Shown: piece after piece, positions 56,569 through 64,000 of the stretch | Layout: every line of letters starts with the position of its first letter | Position numbering within the stretch: the stretch's first letter is position 1 | NCBI RefSeq assembly: GCF_007993065.1 | Contig: NZ_VOPL01000002.1 | Location: 434,001-498,000, forward strand | Length of the DNA: 64,000 nucleotides | Reading direction: 5' to 3' | DNA from: Paracoccus aurantiacus | Lineage (GTDB): Bacteria > Pseudomonadota > Alphaproteobacteria > Rhodobacterales > Rhodobacteraceae | Translations under genes and position numbers: made by a program | Notes under the pieces: generated by a model | The model's input: the letters and a program-made list of their open reading frames with translations, nothing else | Told to the model about the DNA's origin: nothing | The model's database searches: none

Positions 56569-57380
56569 AATGGACGCTCATTCTTGGCGCGATTCTTGCA
56601 GGGCTTGCGATAGTGGCGGCGGCTGTCTCGTTCGTGTGGATTCCTTATGACATCCTGGGGACGGATGTGCCCAACAAGCTACAGCCACCTTCCGCCGGGC
56701 ATTGGTTCGGCACCGATCAATATGGCCGCGATATCCTGTCGCTGGTGATGGTCGGCGCGCGCACCTCAATCGCGGTGGCGCTTGTCGCCGTCGGCATCGG
56801 GATGGGGTTCGGCGTGCCGCTTGGCCTGATTGCTGCCGCTAACCGGGGCGGTTGGGTGGACGAGGTCATCATGCGCGGCAATGACCTGATCTTCGCCTTC
56901 CCCTCGCTGGTTATCGCGATCCTGATTACCGCCGCTTTCGGGCCGAGCGCGGTTAACGCGATCATCGCCATCGGCATTTTCAATATCCCCGTTTTCGCCC
57001 GCGTGACGCGCGGGGGCGCGATGCCGATATGGACGCTTGATTACATCCGCGCCGCGCGGGTCGCGGGCAAGAACCGCGCCCGGATCAGTGTCGAGCATGT
57101 CCTGCCGCATATCGCGAACCTTCTGATCGTGCAGGGCACCATCCAGTTCAGCCTTGGCATTCTGGCTGAGGCAGGGCTCAGCTATGTCGGACTTGGTGCG
57201 CAGTCGCCGACCCCAAGCTGGGGCCGGATGCTGGCCGAGGCGCAGACATTCGTGACGCTCGCCCCGCATGTGGCTGTCATCCCCGGGCTTTGCATCTTCC
57301 TGACGGTGCTGGGGCTTAACCTGCTGGGCGACGGCTTGCGCGACGCGCTCGACCCCCGGCTGAAAGTGATGCGCACATGA
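56565..57380 (+). CDS. Dipeptide/oligopeptide-type ABC permease (DppC-like)
   Basis: 271 aa from the ATG at 56565 (ATGA overlap). DppC layout with GHWFGTDQYGRDILSLVMVGARTS after TM1, and the EAA loop LDYIRAARVAGKNRARISVEHVLPH. Forms the heterodimeric channel with the DppB-like subunit. Confidence 0.93.
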   Translation: MKWTLILGAILAGLAIVAAAVSFVWIPYDILGTDVPNKLQPPSAGHWFGTDQYGRDILSLVMVGARTSIAVALVAVGIGMGFGVPLGLIAAANRGGWVDEVIMRGNDLIFAFPSLVIAILITAAFGPSAVNAIIAIGIFNIPVFARVTRGGAMPIWTLDYIRAARVAGKNRARISVEHVLPHIANLLIVQGTIQFSLGILAEAGLSYVGLGAQSPTPSWGRMLAEAQTFVTLAPHVAVIPGLCIFLTVLGLNLLGDGLRDALDPRLKVMRT

Positions 57381-58960
57381 TCGAAACGCGCGATCTTTCC
57401 GTGACGATCAACGGTCGCGCGGTGCTGCGCGACGTCGATCTGCGGCTTGAGCCGGCGCGGATCACCGGGCTGGTCGGTGAAAGCGGATCGGGCAAGTCGA
57501 TGACCGCGCTTGCGATCATGGGGCTTTTGCCGCATGGCGCGGTGCCGGGTGGGCAGGTGCTGCTTGACGGCCAGAACCTGCTGGATCTGCCGGAAGCCGC
57601 CATGTGCCGCATCCGTGGCAACCGCATCGGGATGATTTTCCAGGAACCCATGACCGCGCTGAACCCGCTGATGAATATCGGCGATCAGGTTGCCGAGGTG
57701 CTGAGGATTCATCACGACATGTCGAAGGATCAAGCGCTGATCCGCGCGCGAGAGCGACTTGATCGTGTGGGGCTGCCAGAGCCCCGTTTTCCGCTCAGCC
57801 TCTATCCGCACGAACTGTCTGGCGGGCAGCGTCAGCGGGTGGCCATTGCGCTTGCCATTGCCGAAGCCCCCGATCTGCTGATCGCGGATGAGCCGACGAC
57901 CGCGCTGGATGTGACAACGCAGGCGCAGATCCTTGATCTGCTGCGCGATCTGGTCGCCAGCGAAGGCATGTCGCTGTTGCTGATTACCCACGATCTTGCC
58001 GTGGTCGCCGGCATCGCCGACCATGTTGCGGTGATGAAAGATGGTGAGGTGGTCGAGGAAGGCGCGACAGAAACCCTGTTTCGCACCCAGAGCCATCCTT
58101 ACACGCGGGCGCTGTTTGCGGCGTCGCGCCACGCGCCTGCGCGGGTGCCGGTCGCGGCGGATGACACACCGATCCTGTCGGTTCGCGAGGCGGTGCGCGA
58201 ATATGTCCTGCCGCGCCCCTCTGCCTTCGCGCCGCATCCGGTACTGCGCGCGGTCGACGGGGTCAGCCTTGACATTCAGGACGGCGAATCTGTCGGCCTT
58301 GTTGGCGAAAGCGGGTGTGGCAAATCGACACTCACCCGCGCGATACTGGGCCTTGATCCGCTTCAGGGCGGCGAGATCCGGCTGGACGGTCAGGCGGTGA
58401 CAGCAGGCGCTGCGATGCCTGCCGACCTGCGCGCCAAGGTGCAGGTCGTCTTTCAGGACCCGTTCGGCAGCTTCGATCCGCGCTGGCGTGTTGACCGGCT
58501 GATTGCGGAACCCTTTCATCTGACCGGGCGGCCGCGCGACTGGCGTCAGCGCATCGCACAGGCGCTGGCAGAGGTCGGGATCGAGCCATCCGCCGCAGGG
58601 CGGTATGTCCACGAATTTTCCGGTGGCCAGCGTCAGCGACTGGCGATCGCCCGCGCGCTGATTATCCGCCCGCGCCTGATCGTGCTGGACGAGGCCGTCA
58701 GCGCGCTGGATGTCCGTGTCCGTGCGCAGGTGCTTGACCTGCTGGCCGAACTGCGCCGGACGCATGGCATGGCTTATCTGTTCATTAGCCACGATCTGGG
58801 CGTCGTTCGCGGCGTCACGGACCGGGTGCTGGTCATGGACAAGGGTAGCATTGTCGAAGAAGGCCCGACAATGTCCGTCATGGACAAGCCCCAGCACCCG
58901 ACGACCCAGCGGCTGATGGCGGCGATGCCGGAAATTCCCGAAGAATGGAGGATGTCGTGA
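57377..58960 (+). CDS. Fused DppD-DppF-type ABC ATPase
   Basis: 527 aa with two complete ATPase domains. First: Walker A GESGSGKS (34-41), LSGGQRQR (147-154), DEPTTALD. Second: GESGCGKST (310-318), FSGGQRQR (414-421), DEAVSALD. Fusion of the two subunits is common in alphaproteobacteria. No substrate-binding protein gene is nearby. Confidence 0.95.
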   Translation: MIETRDLSVTINGRAVLRDVDLRLEPARITGLVGESGSGKSMTALAIMGLLPHGAVPGGQVLLDGQNLLDLPEAAMCRIRGNRIGMIFQEPMTALNPLMNIGDQVAEVLRIHHDMSKDQALIRARERLDRVGLPEPRFPLSLYPHELSGGQRQRVAIALAIAEAPDLLIADEPTTALDVTTQAQILDLLRDLVASEGMSLLLITHDLAVVAGIADHVAVMKDGEVVEEGATETLFRTQSHPYTRALFAASRHAPARVPVAADDTPILSVREAVREYVLPRPSAFAPHPVLRAVDGVSLDIQDGESVGLVGESGCGKSTLTRAILGLDPLQGGEIRLDGQAVTAGAAMPADLRAKVQVVFQDPFGSFDPRWRVDRLIAEPFHLTGRPRDWRQRIAQALAEVGIEPSAAGRYVHEFSGGQRQRLAIARALIIRPRLIVLDEAVSALDVRVRAQVLDLLAELRRTHGMAYLFISHDLGVVRGVTDRVLVMDKGSIVEEGPTMSVMDKPQHPTTQRLMAAMPEIPEEWRMS

Positions 58961-60399
58961 AAGATCTCTGGTTCGAGCCGGGTGAAATTCTGATCGGCGG
59001 ACGGTGGCAACGCTGCCGAGATTCGCTTGCGGTGGAAAATCCCTCGGACGGCGCAGAAATCGCCGAAATCGCGCGCGGAACTGCGGCCGATATCGACGCC
59101 GCCGTGGCGGCGGCCGCGTCGGCACGCGCCGGCGAATGGGGCCGCATGACAGCGGCAGAGCGGGGGCGCATCCTCTCTCGGATCGGTCAGGCGGTGGCCG
59201 ACCGGGCCGAGGAACTGGCCCGGCTGGAAAGCCTCGATGTCGGCAAGCCGCTGAAGCAGGCGCGCGCGGATGCGCTGGCGCTGGCGCGCTATCTGGAATT
59301 TTACGGCGGTGCTGCCGACAAGATCATGGGCGATACGATCCCCTATCTGGACGGCTACACCGTCTGGACGCTGCGCGAACCCCACGGCGTGACCGGACAT
59401 ATCGTGCCGTGGAATTACCCGATGCAGATTATCGGTCGGTCGGTCGGGGCGGCGCTGGCGATGGGCAATGCAGCCGTCCTGAAGCCTGCCGAGGAGGCGA
59501 GCCTTACCGCGCTGGCCTTCGCGCGGATCGCGACCGAAGCGGGACTGCCCGAAGGGGCGTTGAACCTCGTCACCGGACTGGGCGAGGAGGCGGGCGCCGC
59601 CCTTTCGCGCCATCCGGGCGTTCACCATGTCAGCTTTACCGGCTCGGTCGGGGTGGGGGCGCTGATCCAGCAGGCGGCGGCGGCGAATGCCGTGCCGGTG
59701 ACGCTGGAACTGGGCGGTAAGTCGCCCCAGCTTGTCTTTGCGGATGCCGATCTGGAGCGCGCCTTGCCGTTTCTGGTCAATGCCGGCGTGCAGAATGCGG
59801 GGCAGACATGTTCGGCCGCATCACGCATCTTGGTTGAACGGTCCCGACATGACGAAGTGGTCGAGCGTATGGCACGGGCATATCGCGCCCTGCGGGTTGG
59901 TCCGGCGCTTGACGATCTGGAGGTCGGCCCGCTGATCTCTGCCAGGCAGAAACAGATCGTCGAGGGCTATCTGGCGCAGTCTGACGGCCTGGACATTGCC
60001 GCGACCGGTCAGCTTGCCGCGAATCTGCCCGAAGGCGGCCATTATGTTGCCCCGCATCTGCTGACCGGCGCGACAGGCGATCATCGCCTTGCGCAGGAGG
60101 AGATATTCGGGCCGGTTCAGGTCGTCATTCCCTTCGATGACGAGGATCACGCCGTGGCAATCGCCAATGGCACCGAATACGGGCTTGTCGCCGCTGCGTG
60201 GACGCAGGACGGCCCGCGCGGGCTGCGCCTGTCGCGCAAGCTGAGTGCAGGGCAGGTGTTCCTGAACAATTACGGCGCAGGCGGCGGGGTCGAACTGCCC
60301 TTTGGCGGGATCGGCAAATCCGGTCATGGCCGCGAAAAGGGGTTTGAGGCGCTTTACGGCTTCTCGACCCTGAAAACCGTGGCTGCGTGGCACGGATAA
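58957..60399 (+). CDS. Aldehyde dehydrogenase (NAD(P)-dependent)
   Basis: 480 aa from a GTG at 58957, which has GGAGG 5 nt upstream and a GTGA overlap with the ATPase; the ATG at 58945 is disfavoured because it overlaps that ribosome-binding site. Catalytic Cys285 (NAGQTCSAASR) and Glu251 (TLELGGKSPQ); cofactor segment VPWNYPMQIIGRS. Close to betaine/aminobutyraldehyde-type ALDHs by general appearance. Cotranscription suggests that it oxidises something imported by the transporter. Confidence 0.93.
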   Translation: MKDLWFEPGEILIGGRWQRCRDSLAVENPSDGAEIAEIARGTAADIDAAVAAAASARAGEWGRMTAAERGRILSRIGQAVADRAEELARLESLDVGKPLKQARADALALARYLEFYGGAADKIMGDTIPYLDGYTVWTLREPHGVTGHIVPWNYPMQIIGRSVGAALAMGNAAVLKPAEEASLTALAFARIATEAGLPEGALNLVTGLGEEAGAALSRHPGVHHVSFTGSVGVGALIQQAAAANAVPVTLELGGKSPQLVFADADLERALPFLVNAGVQNAGQTCSAASRILVERSRHDEVVERMARAYRALRVGPALDDLEVGPLISARQKQIVEGYLAQSDGLDIAATGQLAANLPEGGHYVAPHLLTGATGDHRLAQEEIFGPVQVVIPFDDEDHAVAIANGTEYGLVAAAWTQDGPRGLRLSRKLSAGQVFLNNYGAGGGVELPFGGIGKSGHGREKGFEALYGFSTLKTVAAWHG

Positions 60400-60418
60400 G
60401 CGGGTCGTCCATCCAAGA

Positions 60419-61288
60419 ATGAAGATGCGCGTCATTTTGCAGATTCTGGCCCTCGTCATGCTCGCCCCGCTCGTGGGCAGCTATCTTGGGCGCTTCCATC
60501 CGCTTGGTGATTCGCTTGCGGTGTTCCGCCCGGCGATGGCGCTGGCGCTTCTGATGCTGGCTTTTGCCTTCCGGCGCTGGTGGCGGGCGGGGCTGCTGGC
60601 CGTCGCGCTGGTGACGCTGGTGCCGATCCTGTGGATGATGCGTCCGGCCGCCGCGGTCGATGCGGTCGTCACCGTCTATCAGAAGAACCTGCTGTTCAAT
60701 CGCGGCGACCCGACCGCGCTGATTGCAGATTTCCGTGCATCGGGTGCGGATGTAATCCTGCTGGAGGAACTCAGCACCGCGAACCTTCCGATTGCCGAGG
60801 CCATGCGGGACAGCCACCCCTATCAGATCCTTTGCCCAGCCCATAGCGTCGGCAGGGTGGCGATCCTGTCGGCCTATCCGTTGTCGGATGAATATTGCGC
60901 CGAAGGTGCGGGCTTCACCGCAGCGCGGGTCCAGCACCCGGCGGGGGCATTTACGGCGGTCGCGATACATCTGCACTGGCCCTATCCCTTCGGTCAGGAG
61001 ACACAGGTGAACGGCGCGATGGGCGAACTGGCCGGGATGGCGCGGCCGCTGATCCTGGGCGGTGACTTCAACATGGTGCCTTGGGCGGGCGCGCCGGGCC
61101 GTATCGCACGCGCGACGGATACCAGGATCGCGGGGCCGATCCGTCCGACGCTGTTCGTGAAGGGCTATCCGCTGCCGATCGACCATGTGCTTGCCCCCAA
61201 CGACGCGAAGGTGCTGCTTGAACGCCGGCCTCGACTCGGCTCTGACCATTATGGCGTGCTGGCTCGGATCGGCCTTGTCGACCGCTAG
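60419..61288 (+). CDS. Endonuclease/exonuclease/phosphatase-fold membrane protein
   Basis: 289 aa (the start could also be the ATG at 60425). Three N-terminal TMs (about 6-24, 38-54, 58-75), then an EEP domain with YQKNLLF, DVILLEEL, GGDFNM and the C-terminal SDHYGVLA catalytic His pair. The domain would face the periplasm. Substrate unknown; a phosphodiesterase of nucleic acid or phospholipid type is possible. Confidence 0.87.
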   Translation: MKMRVILQILALVMLAPLVGSYLGRFHPLGDSLAVFRPAMALALLMLAFAFRRWWRAGLLAVALVTLVPILWMMRPAAAVDAVVTVYQKNLLFNRGDPTALIADFRASGADVILLEELSTANLPIAEAMRDSHPYQILCPAHSVGRVAILSAYPLSDEYCAEGAGFTAARVQHPAGAFTAVAIHLHWPYPFGQETQVNGAMGELAGMARPLILGGDFNMVPWAGAPGRIARATDTRIAGPIRPTLFVKGYPLPIDHVLAPNDAKVLLERRPRLGSDHYGVLARIGLVDR

Positions 61289-61334
61289 CCCGTCGCGCCT
61301 TTCCTTCCCGCGCGCCCCGCGCTAGGCACAGCGC

Positions 61335-62879
61335 ATGAACCTTCCCGTCCTTTCCCCAGATCAGGCCGAAGCCTGGGACAGCCTGTCCGAGGTTCTGGAA
61401 TCCGCAGGTGTCGATCTGACGGCAGAAGAAATCATGCCGCCCCAGCCCGGCAAGGGACGGGTAATGGCCGTGATCGGAAAGGCCGGGTCGGGCAAGACGA
61501 TGATCCTCGCTGCGTTGACCAAGGCCCTGCGCGACGCCGGCGTGGATGTCATCAGCGGCGACTACGAAGGAAAGAAGCGCAAGGATCGCAGGACGGTTGC
61601 GGTGCTTGCGCCGACAAACAAGGCGGCTTTCGTGCTGCGCATGCGCGGCGTGCCCGCGACGACAATCCATCGCATTCTCTACACGCCCGTCTATGACCCG
61701 GAATACGAAAAAATCGCGGACTGGCTGACCGGTGCAGGCGACCGTCCGGTGATCGAAGGGCTTGGCGATGTGGCCCTTGACCGGGCGAAGACGTTCTACG
61801 ACATCCATGCCTCGATCCCCGGTGCGCTTGCTGCTGCAGGCTTGCGCGGGTCTGATTTCATTCAGGGTTGGAAGCGGCGCGAGGACGCGCTGGATATCGG
61901 GCTGATTGACGAATCCTCGATGCTGGACGAACGCCAGTTCGACGACCTTCGAGAGATCTTTCCGGTGCTGATCCTGTTCGGCGATCCGGCGCAGCTTGCG
62001 CCTGTCGGGCAATCGGGCGAGATGGTGTTCGACAAGCTGGCTGCCCCGCAGCGGCTGATGCTAAGCCGTATTCACCGGCAGGCGGGCGACAGCCCAATCC
62101 TTGATCTGGCCCATGCGCTGGCGGATGACAGCCTGGATTTCAACGGGTTCGAGCGCATGGTCCGCGATGCCGCCGCCCGCGATGACCGGGTGATCTGGGC
62201 CGAACGTGTCGAATCTGACCTGATGTCGCGCAGCCCTGTGCTGGTCTGGCGCAATGCCACCCGCATCCGCCTGATCACCGCATTCCGCGCCGCATATGGC
62301 GCGCCCGGCGATCAGCTTCTGCCGGGCGAGCCGCTGATCTGCGACGGTCTTGAACTGCCGCTGAAGCACCGCAACAAACGCATAGATCTGGAGGCGCGCG
62401 GACTTATCAAGGGGGCGCAGGTGGTCTATCTGGGGCCGGGGAAGAAACCCGGCTTCTCGCGCCTGCATGTGATCGGCGCCGAGGAGCCACGGCTGTCGGC
62501 CGCGTCGATCGTGAAGATCGAGACTCCGGACGAGGAAGAGCCTTTTATCCCCTTCGCCGCGCGCATGGGTGCAAGCTTCCTGCATGGTGCCGCGGTCACG
62601 ATCCACAAGGCGCAGGGCTCGCAATGGCCCGATGTTCAGGTCTTCGCGCCCGATATTTCCGCGGCGGCATGGTCAGGTCGCAGCGAGGCCGGAATTCCGC
62701 TGTGGAAGCGGCTGACCTATGTTGCGATCACCCGCGCGCAGGAACGGCTTCACTGGGTGACACGCGCGCGGCTTGCGCGCCCGGCCGGGCCGCTTGGGGT
62801 GGACGATCTGGAAATGCCCGTCGCGCCGCTTGAATTGCGCGCGACAGAGGACGAGGCAGGTCAGGAAGCAGCGGGCTGA
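61335..62879 (+). CDS. RecD-like ATP-dependent DNA helicase
   Basis: 514 aa, superfamily 1B. Walker A GKAGSGKT (48-55), motif Ia APTNKAAFVLR, Walker B IDESSMLDE, motif III FGDPAQLAPVG, and C-terminal UvrD_C_2 with IHKAQGSQWPDV and YVAITRAQERLHW. Shorter than RecD2 and without its N-terminal domain. No RecBC partners here. Likely a 5'-3' helicase in recombination or repair. Confidence 0.9.
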   Translation: MNLPVLSPDQAEAWDSLSEVLESAGVDLTAEEIMPPQPGKGRVMAVIGKAGSGKTMILAALTKALRDAGVDVISGDYEGKKRKDRRTVAVLAPTNKAAFVLRMRGVPATTIHRILYTPVYDPEYEKIADWLTGAGDRPVIEGLGDVALDRAKTFYDIHASIPGALAAAGLRGSDFIQGWKRREDALDIGLIDESSMLDERQFDDLREIFPVLILFGDPAQLAPVGQSGEMVFDKLAAPQRLMLSRIHRQAGDSPILDLAHALADDSLDFNGFERMVRDAAARDDRVIWAERVESDLMSRSPVLVWRNATRIRLITAFRAAYGAPGDQLLPGEPLICDGLELPLKHRNKRIDLEARGLIKGAQVVYLGPGKKPGFSRLHVIGAEEPRLSAASIVKIETPDEEEPFIPFAARMGASFLHGAAVTIHKAQGSQWPDVQVFAPDISAAAWSGRSEAGIPLWKRLTYVAITRAQERLHWVTRARLARPAGPLGVDDLEMPVAPLELRATEDEAGQEAAG

Positions 62880-62889
62880 GCGGCCCTGT

Positions 62890-63693
62890 TCAGGCGCGCG
62901 GACGCGCGTCCGGGACGCTGCCCTGTTCCAGCGACTTGATTCTGGTTTGCAGCCGCTCGACAAGCGCCTCTCGCGGGATGCCCGTTTCGTTTGACAGCCG
63001 CATCAGGCCGAACTGGACGCGCGCGAGTTCCTGATAATAGCGCGCGAACGTATAGTTGATGCCCGCGCCGGCAACCGCGCCCAGCACCGGCACTGCCTGC
63101 GCGCCGACTTTCGTGAGCAGCCGCGCCGCGATCTGGGGCGCAAAGCGCGTCACCAGCGACTGCAGCGTACGCCCGCTGATTGCCAGACGGGCAGCCAGAA
63201 GCGCGGTGTCGGTTGCGTCATCTTCGTCCAGAGGGCCGCCCGTCGCGAAAATGCGCAGCGCCTCGGCCCGGATCGCGTCGTCGCGCGTATCCAGACCGTG
63301 TTCGTCTGCGATTTCCAGAATGGCGCGCAACAGGATCGTGACCGTAACCGGAAGTTCGATCAGCGCGCCGGTGATCCCGGCCGCACCGCCAATCGCGCCC
63401 GCTGCCGTGGTGCCCAGCCTGTTGAACCAATCCCCCCTGTCGCGCATCACCCCGCGCGATGCCGATGCGATGCGGAACGTCCGGTTCAGCGCCGAGGCGA
63501 CAGCACGGTCGATGCGCTTGCGCAGAAAGTCGGGCAGATGCTGGATCAGCTGCTCGCCACCCCCGCCGACGCGGTCAAGGATGTCCATGCCCAGGCCCCG
63601 CGCATCCACATAGCGACGGGCGAGGCGGTCAATTTCCTTCAGCACGGATTCGTCCGTGATCGGGGGCAGTACGACCTGCTTGGCTTCAGCCAT
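62890..63693 (-). CDS. EcsC-family protein
   Basis: 267 aa. IDRAVASALNRTFRIASASRG, then a Gly/Ala-rich hydrophobic segment (GTTAAGAIGGAAGITGALIELPVTVTILLRAI, in pieces, about 95-125) and VPVLGAVAGAGINYTFARYYQELA near the C-terminus match EcsC. The ATG at 63693 has AAGGA 8 nt upstream; the start at 63702 is closer to that site and less likely. Function in Gram-negatives is unknown. Overlaps the upstream GNAT gene by 8 nt. Confidence 0.85.
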   Translation of the reverse strand: MAEAKQVVLPPITDESVLKEIDRLARRYVDARGLGMDILDRVGGGGEQLIQHLPDFLRKRIDRAVASALNRTFRIASASRGVMRDRGDWFNRLGTTAAGAIGGAAGITGALIELPVTVTILLRAILEIADEHGLDTRDDAIRAEALRIFATGGPLDEDDATDTALLAARLAISGRTLQSLVTRFAPQIAARLLTKVGAQAVPVLGAVAGAGINYTFARYYQELARVQFGLMRLSNETGIPREALVERLQTRIKSLEQGSVPDARPRA

Positions 63694-64000
63694 GCGGTTC
63701 ATCCTTTCGCAGCACGATCTCCCGGCAATTGCCGGTCTTCGGGATCTCGTCACGCACATGCTCGGTTTCAAGGTCGTTTTCGCGCATGACCGGACCCGAG
63801 ATATCAACCCATGCGCCGGGTCGAAGTTCCAGCCCCAGCACCCGGTCGGGGTTGGTCGGTGGCGGCATTTCGACAGCGTCCAGTTTTTCGAACCCGAAAC
63901 GCGAATAATAGGGCGCGTCGCCGACAAGCATGACCCGCGCCCAGCCGAGATCGCGCGCCCTTCCCAGACTTTCCTGCATCAGCCAGGCGCCCAGCCCTTC
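63686..64000 (-). CDS. GNAT N-acetyltransferase, C-terminal part (runs off the window)
   Basis: The frame is open from the window end: EGLGAWLMQESLGRARDLGWARVMLVGDAPYYSRFGFEKL. This is the acetyl-CoA helix followed by the YYSRFGF beta-bulge of YhbS-type GNATs. 104 residues are visible; the N-terminal half lies beyond base 64000. The stop at 63686 lies just inside the EcsC gene, so the two are translationally coupled. Confidence 0.85.
   Translation of the reverse strand, partial: EGLGAWLMQESLGRARDLGWARVMLVGDAPYYSRFGFEKLDAVEMPPPTNPDRVLGLELRPGAWVDISGPVMRENDLETEHVRDEIPKTGNCREIVLRKDEPHG

Noticed and set aside
57182..59125. 647-codon frame antisense to the ABC operon
   Set aside because: It spans three well-supported genes with conserved motifs on the plus strand.

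Overview
This GC-rich 64 kb window is a chromosomal segment of an alphaproteobacterium of the Rhodobacteraceae/Paracoccaceae, probably Paracoccus or a close relative. The clues are the ctaC-ctaB-small ORF-ctaG-ctaE cytochrome aa3 cluster with tldD divergent from it, a ctaC product that looks very close to the Paracoccus protein as I remember it, the rpmH-rnpA-yidD-ttcA-yidC cluster with a MOSC gene between yidC and engB, and pervasive ATGA-type overlaps between genes. No database search was possible, so the genus is an inference. I see no CRISPR array, prophage or complete insertion sequence. Most of the window is housekeeping and transport DNA.

Layout. 1-1.8 kb: an ArgO/LysE-type exporter, divergent from what is almost certainly the start of an ArgP/LysG regulator at base 25, followed by a DMT exporter. 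2.1-5.6 kb: choline uptake (choXWV), divergent from betI with a perfect BetI-type palindrome between them. 5.6-10.6 kb: a BMP-family (nucleoside-type) ABC importer operon with a small extra membrane protein between its permeases. 10.7-14.1 kb: dnaE. 14.2-20.5 kb (minus strand): rpmH, rnpA, yidD, ttcA, a degenerate EAL protein, yidC, MOSC, engB. 20.7-25.1 kb: an orphan sensor kinase, tRNA-Arg(ACG), pyrG, secG. 25.2-26.6 kb: an ArsR-controlled four-gene operon with a strong operator. 26.7-32.5 kb: accA; S49 peptidase, 38-aa membrane peptide, CaCA antiporter and pteridine-reductase-like SDR; uvrC. 32.5-33.4 kb: a lower-GC patch with a VOC gene. 33.4-46.4 kb: ruvX, ccmI, a repeat-tailed membrane protein, sodB, a folate enzyme, an HPP-CBS protein, scoAB, xdhC, topA, dprA, tldD. 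46.6-54.2 kb: cytochrome oxidase genes, SURF1, thrC, an M16 peptidase and a GNAT enzyme. 54.2-64 kb: an FAD oxidase, a dipeptide-type ABC transporter without its binding protein, an aldehyde dehydrogenase, an EEP-family protein, a RecD-like helicase, EcsC and a GNAT gene cut by the window edge.

No wholly new multi-gene system stands out. The most original signals are regulatory structures and tiny genes: a hairpin that buries the yidC ribosome-binding site, a 15-bp perfect inverted repeat pairing the dprA ribosome-binding region with its own early codons, a 41-bp ArsR operator, a consensus DnaA box beside an AT-rich stretch upstream of uvrC, and translationally coupled small membrane proteins of 38, 66, 91 and 130 aa.
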